From Rubrivivax rivuli (GTDB taxonomy: Bacteria; Pseudomonadota; Gammaproteobacteria; Burkholderiales; Burkholderiaceae_C): a DNA stretch of 64,000 nucleotides. Shown piece after piece: positions 7,089 through 14,112 of this stretch (its first letter is position 1; every line of letters starts with the position of its first letter). The DNA lies in the NCBI RefSeq assembly GCF_004016505.1, contig NZ_SACR01000001.1:930001-994000 (forward strand), in the 5' to 3' direction. The notes below the pieces were generated by a model. The model was not told the DNA's origin. It did not search any database and saw nothing but the letters and a program-made list of their open reading frames with translations. Made by a program: the position numbers and the translations under genes.

Positions 7089-8126
7089 TCATTGACGGGT
7101 GACGGGTGCGGCAGGGCCGCCGTGCAGCAGGCCGGCCGAGGCGTGCAGCGCGCCCGACGCGTCCACCACCACGGCGTCCACGCCCTGCAGGCTGTTGACG
7201 AGAGCAAGGCCGCGTTCGACGCCCATCACGAACACGGCCTTGGACAAGGCCTCGCTCGTCAGGCCATCGGCCGAGATCACGGTGACGCTGTGCACGTGCT
7301 GGGGGCTGCGGCCGGTGGCGGGGTCGAGGAGGTGGTGCACACGCTCGGCGCCGTCGTCGAAGTAGCGCTCGTAGTCGCCCGAGGTCGAGACCGAGCAGTC
7401 TTCCAGCGGCAACACGGCCACCACCTCGCCGGCCCGGCGCGGGTCGCGGATGGCGACCGTCCAGGGGCGTTGTTCGGTCACGCCCTGGGCGTTGGTGTCG
7501 CGGCGGCTGCCGATGACGCGGCTGTCGCCGCCGGCGGCCACATAGGCGTGCTGCACGCCGCGCTGGCGCAGCGCGGCGGCGGCGCGGTCCACCGCGTGGC
7601 CCTTGGCGAAGCCGCCGAGGTCGATGCACATGCCCTCGCGGCCAAAGCGCAAGGTGCGTGCGGTGCTGTCCAGCAGCAGGTGCTGCCAGCCCACCGCTGC
7701 ACGCGCGGCGGCCAGGGCCTCGGCCGTGGGGCGCTGGCGCTGGCGGTAGTCGTAGAGGCGGCCGGCAGCGGCGTAGCTGATGTCGAAGGCGCCGTCGGTC
7801 AGGCGCGAGAAGGCCAGCGCGCGTTCCACCAGGCCGCAGGTTTCTTCAGACAGCGGCACGGCGCGCGTGCCGGCCTCGCGATTGATGCGGCTCAGCTCGC
7901 TGCCGGCCTTGTGCGGGCTGTAGGTGCGGTCGATGCGGTGCATCTCGTCCATCACGGCAGCGGCGGCGGCTTCGCCCTGGCGCCGGTCTTCGGCCCACAG
8001 CTCCACGCGGATGGCGGTGCCCATGATGGCTTCTTCGCGCACCACCCAGCCGGCGGTGCTGCGGCCAAAGGTGCGGCGGGCGAAATCGAAGCGCATCTGG
8101 GCGGGTTGGGTGGCAGCAAGGAGCAT
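7089..8126 (-). CDS. apbE: FAD:protein FMN transferase (ApbE family)
   Basis: About 345 residues. ApbE enzymes act in the periplasm, splitting FAD and attaching FMN covalently to Thr or Ser of partner proteins. The family signatures are visible: RIDRTYSPHKAGSELSRIN, LTDGAFDISYA, CIDLGGFAKGHAVD, AAGGDSRV, HHLLDPATGRSPQ and the metal/FAD segment SADGLTSEALSKAVFVMG. The frame opens at a TTG further out (8144). I use the first ATG, and another ATG lies at 8096 before MRFDFARRTFG. No clear ribosome-binding site decides between them, and the N terminus is only weakly signal-like. It is the first gene of the redox operon, which makes a flavinylated partner likely, yet no neighbour shows the classic acceptor motif. 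Confidence 0.87.
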   Translation of the reverse strand: MLLAATQPAQMRFDFARRTFGRSTAGWVVREEAIMGTAIRVELWAEDRRQGEAAAAAVMDEMHRIDRTYSPHKAGSELSRINREAGTRAVPLSEETCGLVERALAFSRLTDGAFDISYAAAGRLYDYRQRQRPTAEALAAARAAVGWQHLLLDSTARTLRFGREGMCIDLGGFAKGHAVDRAAAALRQRGVQHAYVAAGGDSRVIGSRRDTNAQGVTEQRPWTVAIRDPRRAGEVVAVLPLEDCSVSTSGDYERYFDDGAERVHHLLDPATGRSPQHVHSVTVISADGLTSEALSKAVFVMGVERGLALVNSLQGVDAVVVDASGALHASAGLLHGGPAAPVTRQ

Positions 8127-8489
8127 GGTCGCAGCGGCAGGCAAAGTGGGCGAGGCGTTGCGGTGCCATCAGACCTGGGGCGTGGTCCCACCGCTGCGTC
8201 AGAAGTTAGCGGGCCACGCAGCGTTTCTCCGTGACAGCGGGTGGCTGTTTGCGAGCAGATGCTTCAGATGTGTCGCCGCGCGACACAAGCTGCAACCCGG
8301 CGGGCGCCCGGCCGCTGGGGCGGGCGGCCACACCTGGTGACGTTCGTGCGGCGCGCCGGCGCCCGGGCCGTGCGAATCCGCACGAAATGGGGGGCCGCTC
8401 CCCCGTGCCCGTGGGGTTCAGTCGGACTGCCGGCTGCCGTCGGGCGCCTGCGCCGCAGCGCGCCGCCCGACGCCGCGGGCTGCGGGAAT
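8127..8489. promoter_or_regulatory. Gene-free region upstream of the redox operon
   Basis: A 360-base stretch between the LytTR regulator stop and apbE. No credible reading frame is seen on either strand. It must hold the operon promoter unless the operon reads through from the regulator. A perfect 6-3-6 inverted repeat, TGTCGC-CGC-GCGACA, occupies 8271-8285 and is a candidate operator. A second GC-rich dyad around 8372-8384 (CGTGCGAATCCGCACG) is also present. I could not place convincing -35/-10 hexamers. Confidence 0.4.
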
Positions 8490-9335
8490 TCACATTCCCT
8501 TGAACAGCCCTGTGTAGCTGCGGCTGACTTCCAGCTTCTCGCCGTGGCCTTTGACGCTGACGATCTGGCGCCCGCGGAAATCGCGCGTGACGCCCGCAAT
8601 CGCCTTCACGTTCACCAGCGTGCTGCGGTGGATCTGCCAGAAAACCCGCGGGTCGACCTCGTCCACCAGTTCCTTGATGGGCTTCCTGATCAGCGCTTCC
8701 ACCTGCGCCGTCTGCACGCGGGTGTACTTCTCGTCGCTGATGAAGAAGAGCACCTCGTCCACCGGGATCATCTGGATGGCCTGGCCTACCGTGGCCTGGA
8801 TCCACTGCAGGTAGTTGGGCGTGCCGCCGGGGTTCAGGCGCGCGCTGAGCTGGTGCAGCAACTGCTGCATGTTCGGCCCCGGCGGCGCGTCCACCGTGCC
8901 GGCCGGCGCGTTGCGCGCGGCCAGGCGCTGCTGGATGCGCTGCACCGTCACCTGCAGGCGCTCGCGTTCGGCGGGCTTGAGCACGTAGTCGGCCACGCCC
9001 TGCTCGAAGGCTTCCACGGCGTACTGGTCGTAGGCGGTGATGAAGACGATCTCTGGCAGCAGCTCGTCGTCTTCGCCGGCGCGCGGTGGCAGCTGCGTGA
9101 TCTGGCGCGCGGCTTCCACGCCCGTCAGGCCGGGCATGCGGATGTCGAGGAAGACGATCTCGGGCCGGTGCTCGTTTACCAGCTGCACGGCCTCCAGGCC
9201 GTTGCGGGCTTCGGCCACGATCTGCAGCTCGGGCCACACCTCGGCGAGGCGGGCGCGCAGCTGTTCGCGCATCAGGCGTTCGTCGTCGGCCAGCACCGCG
9301 CGCGGTGCATTCGTCAGGGGCGTGGGCGTGTTCAT
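8490..9335 (-). CDS. LytTR-family response regulator
   Basis: A 281-residue two-component response regulator. The receiver domain (residues 12-135) has the acidic pair in VLADDER, the phospho-acceptor Asp64 in VFLDIRMPG, the Thr/Ser switch region VFITAYD and the Lys of YVLKPAE. A linker is followed by a LytTR DNA-binding domain (about 175-281) with FFISDEKYTRVQ and FWQIHRSTLVNVKAI. LytTR regulators pair with LytS/YehU-type kinases, and such a kinase is encoded two genes upstream on the same strand. Targets are unknown. The divergent sigma-factor genes and the redox operon just downstream are the nearest candidates. Confidence 0.93.
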   Translation of the reverse strand: MNTPTPLTNAPRAVLADDERLMREQLRARLAEVWPELQIVAEARNGLEAVQLVNEHRPEIVFLDIRMPGLTGVEAARQITQLPPRAGEDDELLPEIVFITAYDQYAVEAFEQGVADYVLKPAERERLQVTVQRIQQRLAARNAPAGTVDAPPGPNMQQLLHQLSARLNPGGTPNYLQWIQATVGQAIQMIPVDEVLFFISDEKYTRVQTAQVEALIRKPIKELVDEVDPRVFWQIHRSTLVNVKAIAGVTRDFRGRQIVSVKGHGEKLEVSRSYTGLFKGM

Positions 9336-9344
9336 GCGGACATC

Positions 9345-9887
9345 CTAGCGGGGGGTGGCGGGCGCCGGTTGGCGCTGGCGCAGCAGCAGCCACAAGAGCA
9401 GCAGCGGCAGCCACAACGGCAGCAGCAGCGCCACCAGCCCGGCCAGCACCGCGAGCATCACCGCCGCCACGCCCAAGGCGGCCCCGAGCAGGCCGATGGC
9501 CAGGCCCAAGGGCATCAGCAGCAGCACCGCCAGCAGGCCCGCCGCCGTGGCCAGCACCGCGGCCGTGCCGCCGGCGAACAGCGCGCCCAACACCAGCAGC
9601 AGCGTGCCCAGGCCGTCGTTCTCGATGTCGCCGTGGCCCAGGTGCCAGCTGGCAGTCAGCCCGGGCTCGACGAGGTTGTCGAGCACGAGCGCCACGCCCG
9701 TCAGCAGCAGCGCCGCCACCAGCGCCAGCCCGAGCAGCAGCAGCCAGGGCCACAGCCGCCGCCGGCGCACGGGCAGGGCCGGCGGCGCTGGCGGTGCCGC
9801 GCCGCGGCGGCCCGGGGCCGGCGTGAACGCATGGATGGCTTCATCGTCCAGCGCGCTGAAGGCGCCGGGTTGCGCGGTGGGGTTCAT
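9345..9887 (-). CDS. Small multi-pass membrane protein of the two-component operon
   Basis: A 180-residue protein with an N-terminal soluble stretch of about 45 residues rich in Pro and Arg. Several hydrophobic segments follow (LWPWLLLLGLALVAALLL, then a long Leu/Ala/Val-rich block to near the C terminus), giving roughly four membrane spans. The start overlaps the kinase stop by four bases (ATGA), and the response regulator starts nine bases after its stop. It is therefore co-translated between kinase and regulator. No family is recognised. Its position suggests an accessory of the signalling pair, for example a membrane sensor or an effector of the same envelope response. Confidence 0.7.
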   Translation of the reverse strand: MNPTAQPGAFSALDDEAIHAFTPAPGRRGAAPPAPPALPVRRRRLWPWLLLLGLALVAALLLTGVALVLDNLVEPGLTASWHLGHGDIENDGLGTLLLVLGALFAGGTAAVLATAAGLLAVLLLMPLGLAIGLLGAALGVAAVMLAVLAGLVALLLPLWLPLLLLWLLLRQRQPAPATPR

Positions 9888-11281
9888 GCAAAGCTCCCTT
9901 CCACGGCCTTGTAGGGCACGGTGATGGTGACGACGGTGCCGTTGGGTTGGTTGGCGGCCACGGTGAGGCTGGCCTTGGGGCCGTAGAGCAGCTGCAGCCG
10001 TTCGCGGATGTTGGCCAGGCCCACGCCGGTGCCCGCCGTGGCGGCCTTGCCGAAGCCCAGGCCGGTGTCGGCCACCGTCACCTGCAGCCGGCCATGCACG
10101 ATCTCGGCCTTGAGCTGGAGCGTGCCGCCTTCGGCCTTGGGTTCCAGGCCGTGCTTGATGGCGTTTTCCACCAGGGTCTGGATCATCATCGGCGGGAACT
10201 CGGCCGAGAGCAGGCCGTCGGGCACCTGGATGTCGGTGGCCAGGCGCTCTTCCATGCGCACTTTCAGGATCTCGAGGTAGGGGCGGATGACAGCCAGTTC
10301 GCGGCCCAGGTCGCGCACGCCGCTCATGCCGTCGCCGTTGGCCTCGCGCATCGTGGGCATGCTGGCGCGCAGCAGCGCGATCAGGTTCTTCTGCATCTGG
10401 CTGGCGCGGGCCGGGTCGGTCTCGATCAGGTGGTCGATGCTGGCCAGGGTGTTGAACAGGAAGTGCGGCTCCACCTGGGCCTGCATCGCCGCCATGCGCG
10501 CCTCCACCACCTGGCGCTTGAGCGCCTCGGCCTCGGCCGTCTCGGTGGCCTGGGCGGCCTTCACCTCGGCCTGCATGCGGCCCTTGTAGGTGAACTTCAG
10601 CACCGCCGAGCCCAGCACCCACAGCAGCGTGAGTTGCATCAGGAAGTCGCCGATGCCCACGCGCGTCTCGTGCTCCTCGAAGCGCGGGCCGGTGCGCTCG
10701 CGCACCAGGTCGGCCAGGGCGCTTTCGGCGTCGCGGCGGGCCTGCTCGGCGTCGCGCTCGGCTTGCGCCGCTTCTTCACGGGCTTCGCGCGCGGCCTCCT
10801 CGATGTCGCGGCGGGCTTCTTCCACGGCCTGGCGGATGGCGTCGCTGATCTGCCCGGGGGGGATGCGGATGTCCACCGACGCGCCAGCTGCGGCCGAGGC
10901 GGCCGCCGAGGCCGAAGCGGCCGATGCAGCGGCCGAAGGCTTGCGCGTGATGCGCACGCCGTCCTCGCCGATGCTGATCTGCACGTCACCCAGGTCGCCG
11001 GGGGATTTCGGTTCACGCGGCTTCGGCGCGGCCGGGGCGCGTGGGGCCGCGGGGGGCATCACCACCACGCTGGGCGGGCGCACTTCCACGGTCCGCGTGA
11101 AGCGCCAGGTGAAGGGGGGCGAGTCGTGCACGATGGCCATCACCACGATGAGCGCCAGCGCCAGCACGATGAAGCGACGCCAGCTGATGCCCACGAGCCA
11201 GGTGCCGTAGGCGTGGAAGGCCCGCACGGCCCCGGAAGAAAAGCGCTGCCAGCGGTCGGGCCAGGGGGAGGGGGGATTCAT
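9884..11281 (-). CDS. LytS/YehU-type sensor histidine kinase
   Basis: A 465-residue membrane histidine kinase of the His_kinase (LytS) class. Transmembrane segment 1 is near residues 31-48 (FIVLALALIVVMAIVH) and segment 2 near 215-235. The loop between them holds a Pro-rich stretch, an Ala/Ser-only run (about 122-142) and a long charged coiled coil of Ala/Glu/Arg/Asp heptads (about 150-200). The phospho-acceptor His273 lies in VEPHFLFNTL. The ATP-binding lobe has VENAIKHG, VADTGLGFG and GTGVGLANIRERL. The open frame continues far upstream, but the ATG chosen gives the expected short cytoplasmic N terminus before the first membrane span. The coiled coil in the sensing loop is unusual and may detect envelope or surface stress. 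Confidence 0.9.
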   Translation of the reverse strand: MNPPSPWPDRWQRFSSGAVRAFHAYGTWLVGISWRRFIVLALALIVVMAIVHDSPPFTWRFTRTVEVRPPSVVVMPPAAPRAPAAPKPREPKSPGDLGDVQISIGEDGVRITRKPSAAASAASASAAASAAAGASVDIRIPPGQISDAIRQAVEEARRDIEEAAREAREEAAQAERDAEQARRDAESALADLVRERTGPRFEEHETRVGIGDFLMQLTLLWVLGSAVLKFTYKGRMQAEVKAAQATETAEAEALKRQVVEARMAAMQAQVEPHFLFNTLASIDHLIETDPARASQMQKNLIALLRASMPTMREANGDGMSGVRDLGRELAVIRPYLEILKVRMEERLATDIQVPDGLLSAEFPPMMIQTLVENAIKHGLEPKAEGGTLQLKAEIVHGRLQVTVADTGLGFGKAATAGTGVGLANIRERLQLLYGPKASLTVAANQPNGTVVTITVPYKAVEGSFA

Positions 11282-11452
11282 GGTCGGGTCGGGCGGGGGG
11301 CTCGGATGCTGTGCACTGTACGCAGCGGCCCCGGGGCCGCCAGGGGCGCACGACGCGGCGCACAGGCGGCGTGACAGGGTGCATCTCACGACGATGGGCC
11401 GCCGCGGGAACTTTTCGGCGCCGCCGCGCCAATAGCAGGCAGAGACACCGCG

Positions 11453-12091
11453 ATGCTGCCCTTCGTGCCCTTCCAACCCCGCCGTCGCGCCGCAAGTACC
11501 GCCGTGGCCGACGTGCCGGCCCTCTTGGCGCAGCTGGCCGCGGGCGACAGCGCGGCACTGGACGAGCTCTACCGCCGCGAGAGCGGCCCGGTCTACCGCT
11601 ACGCGCTGGCGCTCAGCGGCAACGCGGCCTCGGCGGCCGATGCCACGCAGGAGGCCTTCATCGCGCTGGCGACGCGGCCCCAGGGCTACGACGCCGGCCG
11701 TGGCAGCCTGGGCGCCTACCTGGCCGGCGTGGCGCGGCACCACCTGCAGGCGCTGTGGCGCAGCCAGCGCCTGGAAGACAGCCTGGAGCCCGGCCCCGAC
11801 GAGCCCGGCGGTGCCCCGGGCGAGCGCGCCGGCCTGCCGCTGGCGGGCACGGCGCCCTCGCCCGAGACCCTGCTGGTGCGCGTGCAGGACAGCGCCGAAC
11901 TCTGGGCCGCGCTGCGCAGCTTGCCGGCACCGATGCGCGAGGCGCTGGTGCTGGTGGACCTGCAGGAACGCCCCTATGCCGAAGCCGCGCACATCGCCGG
12001 CTGCGAGATCAACACCCTGCGCACCCGGCTGCACCGGGCGCGCCTGAAGCTGGCGGCGCTGCTCGGCGCCGACGGCAGGAGCCCGCCATGA
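11453..12091 (+). CDS. ECF-type RNA polymerase sigma factor
   Basis: A 212-residue sigma-70 family protein. Region 2 spans about residues 24-100 (LDELYRRESGPVYRYALAL, then DATQEAFIALA). A Pro/Gly-rich linker leads to region 4 (about 150-200) with LPAPMREALVLVDLQERPY and the helix-turn-helix EAAHIAGCEINTLRTRLHRA. There is no sigma region 1 or 3, which is the ECF layout. It is transcribed divergently from the LytS-type kinase across 171 bases. Its stop overlaps the start of a membrane protein that is probably its anti-sigma or sensor partner. Confidence 0.9.
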   Translation: MLPFVPFQPRRRAASTAVADVPALLAQLAAGDSAALDELYRRESGPVYRYALALSGNAASAADATQEAFIALATRPQGYDAGRGSLGAYLAGVARHHLQALWRSQRLEDSLEPGPDEPGGAPGERAGLPLAGTAPSPETLLVRVQDSAELWAALRSLPAPMREALVLVDLQERPYAEAAHIAGCEINTLRTRLHRARLKLAALLGADGRSPP

Positions 12092-12579
12092 GCGCCCTTC
12101 CTTCCGACCCCCGCGACGGCCCGGCCCGCCCGCCCCCACGCCCGCTGGCCGAGGTGCTGCGCGAGGCCGGTGCCGAGCTGCAGGGCCGTCAGCCGCCGCC
12201 CCGGCTGCTGCGGCAGCTGCGTGCGGCGATGGCCCCCCGGCCCTGGTGGCAGCGTGTCTGGGCCGCCGGCCCGCGCGCGCCGGCGGCGGCTTTCGCCACC
12301 GTGCTCGTGGGCACGGCATTGCTGCTGGTGATGCGGCCGGCGGTGAACCCGCCCCTGGTCGACGAGGCCCTGCAAGACAGCGGCTTCGTGGCCGTGGCGC
12401 CACCACAGCACTGGCCGCAGAGCGACACGCCGGCCTGGCTGGTCAGCACCGAGCTGCAGCGTGAGCGGCTGGCCACCCTGGGCCTGCCCTTCGACCCCTC
12501 GCGGGCCGGCGAGGCCGTGCGAGCCGAGCTCTTGCTGCACCCGTCCGGCGAAGTGCTGGCGGTGCGCTTGCTGAACTGA
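12088..12579 (+). CDS. Membrane-anchored partner of the ECF sigma factor (putative anti-sigma)
   Basis: A 163-residue protein whose ATG overlaps the sigma gene stop (ATGA). A Pro-rich cytoplasmic N terminus (residues 1-60) is followed by one membrane span (FATVLVGTALLLVM, about 70-84) and a periplasmic C-terminal part of about 75 residues ending LHPSGEVLAVRLLN. The N-in/C-out, single-span design and the translational coupling fit an anti-sigma factor. The zinc motif HxxxCxxC common in anti-sigma factors is absent, so the call rests on context and topology. The open frame starts much further upstream inside the sigma gene; the overlap decides the start. Confidence 0.6.
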   Translation: MSALPSDPRDGPARPPPRPLAEVLREAGAELQGRQPPPRLLRQLRAAMAPRPWWQRVWAAGPRAPAAAFATVLVGTALLLVMRPAVNPPLVDEALQDSGFVAVAPPQHWPQSDTPAWLVSTELQRERLATLGLPFDPSRAGEAVRAELLLHPSGEVLAVRLLN

Positions 12580-12632
12580 CGAGCTCTCGAATCCTGAACC
12601 CCGAAACCCGAATCCCTGCCTGAGGACCCGCC

Positions 12633-13715
12633 ATGAAGAAGCCCTGTTCGTTCCTGTTGTCCTGCCTGGCCGGTGCGGCGCTGGCCAGCACCCTGCCGCC
12701 GCTGCCGCCGGCTGCGCCGCCACCCCCCGCCGTGCCGGGCCTGCTGGCGCAGGCGGGGCTGGATGCCCCGGTGTTCATCGGCGAGGGCGCGGTCAACTTC
12801 GTCACCGGCGCCGCCGGCGGCGAGCGTGTGGTCAAGGGCGCGCCCTACTGTGCCGAGGCCGAGCAGGAGACGGTGCAATGGCTGGCCGATGGCCAGGGCG
12901 GCGCGCCCAACCGCGTGACACGCCGCGTCAGCACCCAGCTGTGCCGCGACGGCGAAGGCCGCACACGGCAGGAGATCGGCCGCGGCGGCCGCACGCTGGT
13001 CTACCTGCGCGACCCCGTGGCACGTGAGAGCTGGCTGCTCGACCCCGAGCGCAAGACGGCCCGGCCCGTGGGCGGCGGCCATGCCATTGCCGTGGAGTCG
13101 GCGCTGGTGGCCGACCACGCCGAGCGGCTTCGCGATTGGGCGCGCAACGTGGCCAGCCGCGCTCGCCAGGCCGCCAGCGAAGCCGGTGCCGCGGGGGCGC
13201 CCTTGCCGCCGCTGCCCCCGCCCCCGCCGGGCGCCGCACAGCCGGTGGTGATCGAGCGCACGCTGAGGAGCGCACCGGGCGAAACCCGCCGCGAGGTGCA
13301 GGTGATCCGGCTGTCGCAGGAAGCGGCACCAGGGCTCGAGGTGCCGACGCCGCCACCGGGGGTGCAGTGGCGCGCCCAGGTGCTGGCGCCGCGCGGCCCG
13401 GCGACGGTGCAGGCGCTGCCGGCGCGCGACATCGAGGGCCTGCGCGCCCATGGCGAGCGCAGCAGCTGGGTCATCGAGGCGGGGAAGGTGGGCAACGAGA
13501 AGCCCATCCAGATCCTGCGCGAGGTGTGGACCTCGCCAGAGCTGATGCTGACCTTGCAGACCCGGGACTTCGACCCGCGCAGCGGGGAAGTGAACTACCG
13601 GCTGAAGAACCTGAAGCGGGGCGAGCCCGACCCGGCCCTGATGCGCGTGCCCGCCGACTACGCGCGCCCGGCGCCCAAGGCGCCTGCCACGCGCAGCGCG
13701 CCGGCGGCGGGTTGA
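12633..13715 (+). CDS. Exported protein of the sigma-factor locus, function unknown
   Basis: A 360-residue secreted protein with signal peptide MKKPCSFLLSCLAGAALA and then a Pro-rich run. Residues about 60-140 have a recurring secreted-protein pattern: KGAPYCAEAEQETVQWLADG, then QLCRDGEGRTRQE and YLRDPVARESWLLDPERK. I know this pattern from unnamed exported proteins of Acidobacteria and Proteobacteria, often next to sigma factors. A second Pro-rich linker (PLPPLPPPPPG) leads to a C-terminal domain with PIQILREVWTSPELMLTLQTRDFDPRSG, which partly resembles the same domain. It starts 53 bases after the putative anti-sigma gene with an AGGA-like site. It may be the periplasmic sensor or main output of the sigma pathway. 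Confidence 0.65.
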   Translation: MKKPCSFLLSCLAGAALASTLPPLPPAAPPPPAVPGLLAQAGLDAPVFIGEGAVNFVTGAAGGERVVKGAPYCAEAEQETVQWLADGQGGAPNRVTRRVSTQLCRDGEGRTRQEIGRGGRTLVYLRDPVARESWLLDPERKTARPVGGGHAIAVESALVADHAERLRDWARNVASRARQAASEAGAAGAPLPPLPPPPPGAAQPVVIERTLRSAPGETRREVQVIRLSQEAAPGLEVPTPPPGVQWRAQVLAPRGPATVQALPARDIEGLRAHGERSSWVIEAGKVGNEKPIQILREVWTSPELMLTLQTRDFDPRSGEVNYRLKNLKRGEPDPALMRVPADYARPAPKAPATRSAPAAG

Positions 13716-13728
13716 ACGGTTCCTGGGC

Positions 13729-13944
13729 TCAGGCTCCGAGGCTGGTGGCCAGGGCCAGCACCAGGGTGGCGGCGGCGGCGCACAGCACCAGGCGCAGCAG
13801 GTGGCGGTCGGCGGCGTCGACGCTGGCCATCAGCTCGCGGGCATCGCTGCCTTCGGCACGGCCCAGGCTCGACCAGGCCCACGGGCCGTCTGCGACGCTG
13901 AGGGTGTCGGCGAAATCGGGGCGGGGGGTGGGCTTGGCGATCAT
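13729..13944 (-). CDS. Small single-span membrane protein
   Basis: A 71-residue protein with a soluble acidic N-terminal half (PTPRPDFADTLSVADG, then SDARELMASVDAADRH) and a C-terminal membrane helix (LLRLVLCAAAATLVLALATSL). The ATG is preceded by GAGGAG at good spacing, which argues for a real gene although the open frame extends 27 codons further. It converges on the exported-protein gene with only 13 bases between stops. No family is recognised. The 168 bases upstream, up to the BTAD regulator stop, hold nothing I can identify beyond its likely promoter. Confidence 0.55.
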   Translation of the reverse strand: MIAKPTPRPDFADTLSVADGPWAWSSLGRAEGSDARELMASVDAADRHLLRLVLCAAAATLVLALATSLGA

Positions 13945-14112
13945 GGGCGGGCTCCTCGGCTCTTGTGGGTCTGACCTGGCTCGGCGCCCTGCTCGGGCTG
14001 CCATGTCGAGGTTGTAGGCCTCCACCCGTTACGCACCCGTTACGCCCCGCGGCGGCTCACGGCCTGGGGCTGTCACGCTGCCGGCCCACGCAAGCCCGGG
14101 GGGTGCTGCCCC

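Noticed and set aside
3876..8234. A 1452-codon open frame on the plus strand
   Set aside because: It runs antisense through the HzsA-related and apbE genes, is composed almost entirely of Gly, Ala, Val, Arg and His, and has no domain pattern. It is a GC-codon shadow.
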